Assembly (NCBI GenBank): GCA_002384205.1
Contig: DGBH01000075.1
Coordinates: 1 to 7,921, forward strand
Source: Bacteroidetes bacterium UBA4009
Lineage (GTDB): Bacteria > Bacteroidota > Bacteroidia > NS11-12g > UBA9320
Direction: 5' to 3'
Length of the DNA stretch: 7,921 bases
The notes beneath the pieces were generated by a model. It searched no databases and was not told the origin of the DNA. It saw only the letters and a program-made list of their open reading frames with translations. The position numbers and the translations under genes are program-made. Each line of letters starts with the position of its first letter. Positions within the stretch are counted from its first letter, which is position 1. Below, one piece after another: positions 1-6,344 of this stretch.

Positions 1-2914
1 TAGTTCCTAAGCTTAGATGAAAGACACCCAACTTTACCTCCTGTTCTTCAAGGCCAACCGCATAGGCAAAGTTCACTTTATACCCATAAATTTGAGTAGC
101 AAATCCAACTCCTGAGGAAATTATAAATGGGTTCTTAAACGCTATAACCTTTGTTGTTATGGCACCTGTTGAAGATACAATATAGCGCGTATTTAGAATA
201 TTGGCAGGATCATATATACTCTGACCGTAAAAAGACAAGCCCATATCTACGAAAAAATTAGTCGAAAGATTGGAAAATAATTCCGAAGTTACTGGCTTGC
301 GCCTTAACCACGTTGCTAACTTAAATTGAATTTCAGAACTATGCATAACATAGGTAGTACCGTTTCTATAATTACTCTGGAAGCCTCTAATTCCGAAAAC
401 ATTTTGATAAATGATTGGTGATTTATCAGGCGAAAATTCCCGTCGCTTATCCACGTTTAAAAAATCGGTTGCATTACCTCCTAGAAGAAAGACGACGGGA
501 TTAGGACCTATCGAAGTCGCCGCTTCTGATTTATTAATCCATTGTGTAAATTGGCCTAGGGACCACTTATGGTTGGATGTAATCTGTGCGGTCACACTCT
601 TTTTTGATCGGGACAACTCCAGCATAGGCAATACCTTAACGTCTACAGCTAACTCATTTCTAGGGGTTTCATTCTTAAATGTATAATGAAGTGAATACGC
701 AGCAAGATAATTACTATTGCGTTTTTCAAAAAGGGTTTCAGTATTTACCGCTAGTGGAACTTCTAATGCTTGCCAAAATCTAAGATGCTGCATTACATCG
801 CCGTGCAAATGAACATGGTGATAGGTGGTAAACTCCCCCATATTAGTAAGATAGCGGTATTTACCCAACTCATCATTCGCTATGCGCTGCCTGCTCATTA
901 CATCTACACTGTACTTTAGTTTTTTAGTGGAAAGGTATTTCAGTGAAATATCTCTTGCTCCTACTTGCATCGCACCCAAATAGTAAGCTTGAATACATTT
1001 GGTTTTAAATTGATTCGTGTATGCTATTCCCGCTTTTATATTTAGATGGCTAGGCAATAATGTTCGGTAACTGTTTTCAAAAATAGAATACTCTGCTTTT
1101 TCGGGTTGGTTAATTAGCGCAAGGGTAAAAAGCGACGGACTATAATAGTCTACTGCTAACGAAGGGGTTAAAAATGTTTCAGCTGCGGCACTTTTAGCAT
1201 CTACCAATGAGTCATAATTGGAAATCGTAAAATCGGTAGAAGGATAAACCTCATTTTGAAACGTATACGACTCTAGTGAATCTTGGTTAAAATTATGTTT
1301 AGGTACTTCCTTGGCTAATATGGGTACTTCTAAATCGCTGAAGTACGCAGGAGTAATATCTGTGTAACTATAAAACTCGGTAGACTTAATATGGTCGGTT
1401 ATGGAAAGTGAAGAATTTATTCCTCTGTCTAAAAACTCTACAAATACCTCTGGTGTATATTGATGAAAGATAATATTTGATCGGTAGTTGGTGAGTGTTT
1501 TACTTTTACCTTGGTTAGTATACAGTATCTTCCCGTTCCAAATTCCGTTTTCATCGGCATTGTAAAGCAATGTAGCATCGTCGGCATAGAGCAATTGCCG
1601 CATTCTTGTATTGGACGCCAGCAGAACACGCTCTTTGTCATCACTATAAGATACGATGTAGTTTTGTTGGCCTTCTTCTCGTATATAATAATAAACCCCA
1701 TCCCAACGTGCTATACTATTTACGTATCCTTTTAGGGTTAAAACACGGGGCGTGCGATCGTTTTTTAAGTAGTAAACATAACTTTGGCTTAGTTGAGATT
1801 CCACTAAGAAGACACCATCCCCGCCTCCAACTCCATTCACATGCGAAATATCCAACTTACGTTTTGTTACTCCCGCTTTTGTTTGCGTAAAAAGCATGGC
1901 ATGCTTAGCCGTATTTACAACCAAGCAGACGCCGTTTTCACCTTTGAAAATCGCACCTGAAAATCGAGGCAACGGCTTCATACCCGAAGACAAGGTCATT
2001 ATTTTTAGCTTGGAAGCCGTTTGCACCTTATGTTCATACCAGTGAATTCCCCAAAAATTTTCTTCTAACGTGTAATAGGTGTCTATACTCGCTATATAAA
2101 CATCCAAAATATGGGGTAGCGATAGCATGACCCCGTTTACCGGGTTGGGTTTCTTTTGATCTTGGAGATAGCCATAATCATAAAATTCTTGCCAATCTTC
2201 AAAAAGTTCGTTCGCCGAAACTTGAAAGGAATAATATACGGATGCATTAAATTTTCGGGTAACACGCGCCATGTACAACACCGAAGGAATAGCATTAGGA
2301 CCATATTTATAGGCCACAAATTTCCAAAAACTAGCGCCCTTTACATCGTTGTATATAGAAGGTATAGCATCGAAATTCGTAAGGCCATATTGGTCATGTA
2401 TGTACCGCATGGTATTGTCGGTTTCGGCAGACCAATCGTAGGCAAGGTAATGCTGCAGACCGGGGATAAGCCACTCGGGCAAGCTAATAAGATTATTGGT
2501 TTTTACTTTATCCTGAAACGTTCCGCCGTACATCATTTCTTCCACCAGTATCTTAGCGCATTCTTTCCGAAAGAGAGACGCAATATCTTGTGTACTCGCA
2601 TGCACATTAATTATGATTTGGCCAGAAAGCAGGGAAACGCTACCGGGTTGCTTCTTGACTTTTTCCGTTTTCATCTCAGCCGCTTTATTTACTATAAAAA
2701 CATCAATAGGATTGCTCGCATGATAATTAAGCGTACGCTGTATATTTTTTAATTGCGAGCTCAGTACAGAGTCTATAGGTGCCACAAGCTTTCTATTCTC
2801 CGGTTTGAAGTAGTATACAAAATCTTGATTTACCAGCTGGATCCACTCCTGGCCATGTGAAAAGCTAAACAGTATCACTCCCAGTAGTAGACCTATAAAC
2901 CTTATTTTAATCAA
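1..2914 (-). CDS. Exported peptidase-MA-like (inactive) / beta-propeller / outer-membrane beta-barrel protein, 3' end cut by window edge
   Basis: I translated this frame by hand from 2914 down to base 1 and found no stop: at least 971 residues. It begins with TTG; no ATG or GTG lies in frame between the upstream TAA and the signal peptide. The N-terminus (MIKIRFIGLLLGVILFSFSHG, cleavage before QEW) is a signal peptide. Residues about 25-255 match the Bacteroidota family with a peptidase-MA-like domain followed by a TolB-like propeller and a barrel: MMYGG at 127-131 and PEWLIPGLQHY at 146-156 fit its conserved blocks. The zinc site is lost: KECAK at 117-121 replaces HExxH and P151 replaces the third ligand Glu, so proteolysis is unlikely. 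Residues about 260-500 are rich in beta strands, propeller-like. Residues about 585-971 alternate like an outer-membrane barrel, with GIRGF (841-845) resembling the Omp85 loop-6 motif. The last visible residues (VFHLSLGT) look like a final barrel strand, so the true end is probably close. Binding partner and role are unknown. It is transcribed divergently from rocD. Confidence 0.8.
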   Translation of the reverse strand, partial: MIKIRFIGLLLGVILFSFSHGQEWIQLVNQDFVYYFKPENRKLVAPIDSVLSSQLKNIQRTLNYHASNPIDVFIVNKAAEMKTEKVKKQPGSVSLLSGQIIINVHASTQDIASLFRKECAKILVEEMMYGGTFQDKVKTNNLISLPEWLIPGLQHYLAYDWSAETDNTMRYIHDQYGLTNFDAIPSIYNDVKGASFWKFVAYKYGPNAIPSVLYMARVTRKFNASVYYSFQVSANELFEDWQEFYDYGYLQDQKKPNPVNGVMLSLPHILDVYIASIDTYYTLEENFWGIHWYEHKVQTASKLKIMTLSSGMKPLPRFSGAIFKGENGVCLVVNTAKHAMLFTQTKAGVTKRKLDISHVNGVGGGDGVFLVESQLSQSYVYYLKNDRTPRVLTLKGYVNSIARWDGVYYYIREEGQQNYIVSYSDDKERVLLASNTRMRQLLYADDATLLYNADENGIWNGKILYTNQGKSKTLTNYRSNIIFHQYTPEVFVEFLDRGINSSLSITDHIKSTEFYSYTDITPAYFSDLEVPILAKEVPKHNFNQDSLESYTFQNEVYPSTDFTISNYDSLVDAKSAAAETFLTPSLAVDYYSPSLFTLALINQPEKAEYSIFENSYRTLLPSHLNIKAGIAYTNQFKTKCIQAYYLGAMQVGARDISLKYLSTKKLKYSVDVMSRQRIANDELGKYRYLTNMGEFTTYHHVHLHGDVMQHLRFWQALEVPLAVNTETLFEKRNSNYLAAYSLHYTFKNETPRNELAVDVKVLPMLELSRSKKSVTAQITSNHKWSLGQFTQWINKSEAATSIGPNPVVFLLGGNATDFLNVDKRREFSPDKSPIIYQNVFGIRGFQSNYRNGTTYVMHSSEIQFKLATWLRRKPVTSELFSNLSTNFFVDMGLSFYGQSIYDPANILNTRYIVSSTGAITTKVIAFKNPFIISSGVGFATQIYGYKVNFAYAVGLEEQEVKLGVFHLSLGT

Positions 2915-3057
2915 AACGAATGCAATATAGACATTACCCGACGTTTTAAAAAAAACGACAACTGATTAAAATAGATTATTCCTAAATGAAATATCCTAAT
3001 GGGATTTTTTACGCATTCATACCTGAATTTACAACTAAAAGGTCTTGTTTTGCTGTA
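2915..3057. other. Divergent intergenic region between the barrel-protein gene and rocD
   Basis: These 143 bp should hold the promoters for both divergent genes, but I found no convincing TTTG / TAnnTTTG pair on either strand. The only structure I see is a short AT-rich inverted repeat, CGTTTT (2942-2947) and AAAACG (2952-2957) around AAAA. It could be a protein-binding palindrome or chance. An in-frame ATG at 2986 would lengthen rocD by 24 residues, but the family alignment argues against using it, so the leader is treated here as noncoding. Confidence 0.5.
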
Positions 3058-4356
3058 ATGACACAATCACAGGACTATTACATCGGTTTAGAAGATAAAT
3101 ACGGCGCGCATAATTATCACCCTTTATCGGTAGTGCTTGAGCGTGGCAAAGGTGTATATGTTTGGGATACTGACGGAAAGCGTTACTACGACTTTTTAAG
3201 TGCCTATAGCGCTGTAAACCAAGGTCATTGTCACCCAAAAATAATAAAAGCGCTTACCGATCAAGCTCAAAAACTAACCCTTACCTCAAGAGCGTTTTAC
3301 AATGATTCGCTTGGAGAGTATGAGAAATACATTACCGAATACTTTGGTTTTGATAAGGTATTGCCTATGAATACTGGAGCAGAAGCCGTAGAAACGGCGC
3401 TGAAACTGTGCCGAAAATGGGCGTATGAAAAGAAAGGCACTGCAGAAAATGAAGCGGTAATATTGTTTGCTACTGAAAATTTTCATGGCAGAACCCTGGG
3501 TATAATCTCTGCGAGTACCGATCCGGATAGCCGCAAAGGGTTTGGCCCCTACTTGCCGGGGATCCAGATAATACCGTATAACGATGCAGATGCCTTAGCA
3601 AAAGCATTAGCCAAAAATCCCAATATTGCAGGATTTATTGTAGAACCTATTCAAGGAGAAGCCGGCGTAATGGTGCCAGACGAAGGGTACTTAAAAAAAG
3701 CATCGGAACTTTGCAAAAAACACAATGCGCTATTTATAGCAGACGAAGTACAAACTGGGATAGCAAGAACGGGCCGATTGCTCGCTACCTGTGGCAATTG
3801 TACCTGTGAGGACAAAAGCTGCTCTGGAACCCCAGAAGTAAAACCTGACATTTTAATACTGGGCAAGGCATTGAGTGGTGGGGTATTGCCCGTAAGTGCA
3901 GTATTAGCCAATGATGAAATAATGCTCTGCATAAAACCAGGAGAACACGGAAGCACCTTTGGTGGGAATCCCCTGGCCAATAAAGTAGCTATAGCCGCAC
4001 TTCAGGTTGTAAAAGAAGAAAAACTAGCAGAGAACGCCTATCAATTAGGCATCCTTTTTAGAGAGCGTATGGGAAACATAAACTCTCCTATTTTAGAAAC
4101 CTATAGAGGTAAAGGCTTATTAAATGCCGTAGTTATTACTCCCTTTGAGTTTAAAGGAGAAAACAAAACGGCTATGGATGTGTGCTTAAAATTAAGAGAC
4201 AATGGCTTACTGGCCAAACCTACGCACGATCATATTATTCGTTTTGCGCCTCCCTTAGTAATCACAGAAGCAGAGCTTCATGCTGCTTGCGATATCATTG
4301 AAGCAACGATACTTAGTTTCAACGTGCAAATCTCACACGTTGATGCCGTAATTTAG
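3058..4356 (+). CDS. rocD: Ornithine aminotransferase (ornithine--oxo-acid transaminase, EC 2.6.1.13)
   Basis: A cytosolic PLP enzyme, aminotransferase class III. It converts ornithine and 2-oxoglutarate to glutamate-5-semialdehyde and glutamate in arginine/ornithine catabolism and proline supply. The 432-residue product follows the family over its whole length: [10 protein letters not shown] (14-23), [14 protein letters not shown] (48-61), MNTGAEA (104-110), FHGRT (142-146), EPIQGEAG (196-203), IADEVQTG (227-234), ILGKALSGG (267-275), [11 protein letters not shown] (295-305) and LLAKPTH (384-390). K270 should form the Schiff base and D229 should bind the pyridine nitrogen. Y20, Y50, R145 and E201 match the substrate-site Tyr55, Tyr85, Arg180 and Glu235 of human OAT. 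The ATG at 3058 is preferred over the in-frame ATG at 2986 because the extra 24 residues ([11 protein letters not shown]...) match nothing in the family. Two oddities: a cysteine-rich insertion at 245-255 and about 11 extra residues after the usual ILSF end. No functional tie to the neighbours is seen. Confidence 0.96.
   Translation: MTQSQDYYIGLEDKYGAHNYHPLSVVLERGKGVYVWDTDGKRYYDFLSAYSAVNQGHCHPKIIKALTDQAQKLTLTSRAFYNDSLGEYEKYITEYFGFDKVLPMNTGAEAVETALKLCRKWAYEKKGTAENEAVILFATENFHGRTLGIISASTDPDSRKGFGPYLPGIQIIPYNDADALAKALAKNPNIAGFIVEPIQGEAGVMVPDEGYLKKASELCKKHNALFIADEVQTGIARTGRLLATCGNCTCEDKSCSGTPEVKPDILILGKALSGGVLPVSAVLANDEIMLCIKPGEHGSTFGGNPLANKVAIAALQVVKEEKLAENAYQLGILFRERMGNINSPILETYRGKGLLNAVVITPFEFKGENKTAMDVCLKLRDNGLLAKPTHDHIIRFAPPLVITEAELHAACDIIEATILSFNVQISHVDAVI
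4319..4343. other. Inverted repeat at the 3' end of rocD, possible weak terminator hairpin
   Basis: TCAACGTG (4319-4326) and CACGTTGA (4336-4343) form a perfect 8-bp stem with a 9-nt loop. It lies inside the last codons of rocD, exactly where the coding sequence extends past the family's usual end. No T-run follows, so intrinsic termination is uncertain; an RNA-stabilising hairpin or a protein-binding palindrome are alternatives. Confidence 0.45.
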
Positions 4357-4416
4357 CGGGGGTCCTATTACGTTGGGGGGGTGCATCTAATTCGCTGCTC
4401 AATACCCTAAAAGTCC

Positions 4417-4448
4417 TTTGGAAATGTAGGTTAGTTTAGTTAGATTTG
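4417..4448 (+). promoter_or_regulatory. Bacteroidota-type primary sigma promoter for the TPR-HTH gene
   Basis: TTTG at 4417-4420 and TAGATTTG at 4441-4448 are separated by exactly 20 nt. This matches the known Bacteroidota consensus of a -33 TTTG and a -7 TAnnTTTG with a spacer near 19-21 nt. Transcription would start near 4455 and leave a leader of about 135 nt before the TTG start at 4591. I saw no strong hairpin or recognised riboswitch in that leader. Confidence 0.7.
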
Positions 4449-4590
4449 GACTTTGAAAATGACACGCGATCATTGCACCATACACCGTTTCAACGACACC
4501 CGTTTTCTATTGCGTACATAACGGAAATATGCACAATAAGAGGTTTGTATTGGGTATCTAAACGTTAAAAATTCTTCAGAAAAATTCAAT

Positions 4591-6201
4591 TTGAAAAAAG
4601 TAAAACTCATAATAATCTTTTTGTTCTTGGCGAGCACATCAGTGACTTATGCTCAAAGTAAAGTCGGTTCTTTAAGAATTGTTTGGGAGAATGAATCCCT
4701 AGCAGATTCCGTTCGTTTTAAGGCTATCATGGATTTCTATTTGGAGAATACGCAAAGCAGCCCAAATAGTTCTTTAAAACTTTCCAAATTTCATTATCAG
4801 TTGGCCAAACAATTGGGGAACCGAAAAGAAGAAGCCCTGGCACTAAATGAGAAAGCTTTTGTTTTTCATATCCAAGGCTATAAATCAGATAGTATAAATG
4901 GTGTGCTTCAAGAAGTCTTGTTAATTTACACTGAATTGAAAAATTACAATGGAATAGCATCTACAAAAAACAATATTGGCGCGCTATTTCAACACCAAGG
5001 TGACTACCAATCTGCTATAAATTATTATAAAGAAGCTTTAACCCTATTTAAAGCACAAAAAAATAAGTTAATGGTGGCTGATGTTCTAAACAACATTGCG
5101 GGAATTTACTACTTCATAGAATTAAATGATTTAGCCTTGCTAAACTATAAAGAGGCTTTAAGTATTTATACGAACGAAGGAGCGGACGAAAAAGCTGGGT
5201 TTCTTTGGTTAAATATGGCTGTCATTTATACTAAAACTGGACGCACTAAAATTGCCAGAGAGCATTTTCAGAAAGCATACCCGATTTTAAAAGCAAAAAA
5301 CGATTTATATTACCTTCCAGAATATTTTTATCATCTAGCGGTATTACATCAGGGTACCGGAAACATTGATAGTGCTATTATAATGATTGAAGAGGGACTG
5401 AAAATCCTCATTGATATAGGCAATAATGATAAAATAATATCTTCTAAACTTCTTAAAGCCAACCTAATTTTAGATTCAGATTTCGAACATGCTTTTCGTA
5501 TTGCAGGAGATGTAAAGAAGCCAATCCTGAATGGGAATGACAAATCTCAAAAATCTTCTTTGTATAAACTCTTGTATGAATGCTACAAAAAACAGGGTAA
5601 ATACGAGTTAGCACTGGAAATGAATGAGCAATATTTGCTGTATGCAGATAGTGTTATAATAGAGGGGAATAAGACTGCAATTGTTAGAGAAGCGCTACGA
5701 GCCGATTACAACGCTAAGCTATTTGATAATCGATTAGAGGCAGAAAAACGTGAAGCTCAATTAAAATTGAGACAACTTAAATTAGTTTATTCTCTTGTTC
5801 TGATTGGTGCAATAATTATCCTAATTTTATTTTTCTACTACCGTTTTCGAATCAAGAAAAATAAAGCAAAACGAGATTTACTATTAGATGAAATAGAAAA
5901 GCTTAAGAGAATTGCAAATAAAGAATTACTCGTTGATTACCATAAGTTTGAATTATCTAGAAAGAAATTAGAAACCAGACTGGATAGAAAATTAAATGAA
6001 ACGGATTGGAAAGTCTTAAATATACTGCTCGATGACCCTGCAATTTCCAATAAAGAAATATCCGAAAAGGCAGACAAGAGTATCGACGGAATCGGTTCAT
6101 CCTTGCGGAGGATGTATGAATACTTCGAAATAAAGGAATCAAAGTACAAAAAAATAACCCTACTGCTAGAAGCAATTAGGATTTCTAATTCTGTAGTATA
6201 G
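4591..6201 (+). CDS. TPR-repeat, single-pass membrane protein with C-terminal LuxR-like HTH (predicted membrane-tethered transcription regulator)
   Basis: 536 residues from a TTG start, chosen because it opens directly into a signal peptide (MKKVKLIIIFLFLASTSVTYA, cleavage before QSK). Helical repeats follow. TPR-like units are seen at about 121-154, 162-195, 201-234, 241-274 and 323-355; weaker helices cover 37-113. A coiled, charged stretch (about 366-396) leads to one transmembrane helix (about 398-418, with VLIGAIIILILFF) and then a basic stop-transfer stretch (RFRIKKNKAKR). Residues about 423-465 look like a coiled coil. Residues about 467-530 form a helix-turn-helix of the LuxR/GerE type (TDWKVLNILLDD, NKEISEKADKS, SLRRMYEYFEIKES). 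Predicted topology puts the TPRs in the periplasm and the HTH in the cytoplasm, so a periplasmic signal could be passed directly to DNA. Targets and ligand are unknown. It has its own promoter and is followed after 143 bp by the secreted propeller gene. Confidence 0.88.
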   Translation: MKKVKLIIIFLFLASTSVTYAQSKVGSLRIVWENESLADSVRFKAIMDFYLENTQSSPNSSLKLSKFHYQLAKQLGNRKEEALALNEKAFVFHIQGYKSDSINGVLQEVLLIYTELKNYNGIASTKNNIGALFQHQGDYQSAINYYKEALTLFKAQKNKLMVADVLNNIAGIYYFIELNDLALLNYKEALSIYTNEGADEKAGFLWLNMAVIYTKTGRTKIAREHFQKAYPILKAKNDLYYLPEYFYHLAVLHQGTGNIDSAIIMIEEGLKILIDIGNNDKIISSKLLKANLILDSDFEHAFRIAGDVKKPILNGNDKSQKSSLYKLLYECYKKQGKYELALEMNEQYLLYADSVIIEGNKTAIVREALRADYNAKLFDNRLEAEKREAQLKLRQLKLVYSLVLIGAIIILILFFYYRFRIKKNKAKRDLLLDEIEKLKRIANKELLVDYHKFELSRKKLETRLDRKLNETDWKVLNILLDDPAISNKEISEKADKSIDGIGSSLRRMYEYFEIKESKYKKITLLLEAIRISNSVV

Positions 6202-6344
6202 CTGTTTAGAATTAACATATTAGTGTAACCATTACAGCTTTCACCCCTGGACGTGAAGGATGTTTTTCAATAATGCATTAATCTTGAATCTTAATACAAC
6301 TTGAATAACACCGATAGTTTAAAAATCACTTAAAAGTAACAACC

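Noticed and set aside
2156..2752. A 198-codon open frame on the plus strand
   Set aside because: It lies entirely opposite the minus-strand barrel-protein gene. Its translation is basic and aromatic without any family motif, while the minus strand gives a coherent domain structure.
2986..3057. Upstream in-frame ATG extending rocD by 24 residues
   Set aside because: The extra residues ([11 protein letters not shown]...) have no counterpart in ornithine aminotransferases. The ATG at 3058 gives a normal family N-terminus.
3651..3980. A 109-codon open frame on the minus strand inside rocD
   Set aside because: It is the complement of highly conserved rocD codons and shows no family features or independent start context.
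6200..6239. AGCTGT / ACAGCT inverted repeat around the stop of the TPR-HTH gene
   Set aside because: The 6-bp stem encloses a loop of about 28 nt and no T-run follows, so it cannot be supported as a terminator.
6279..6286. TAATCTTG as a -7 element for the propeller gene
   Set aside because: It has one mismatch to TAnnTTTG and no TTTG or TTG at the expected distance upstream. A promoter here cannot be claimed.
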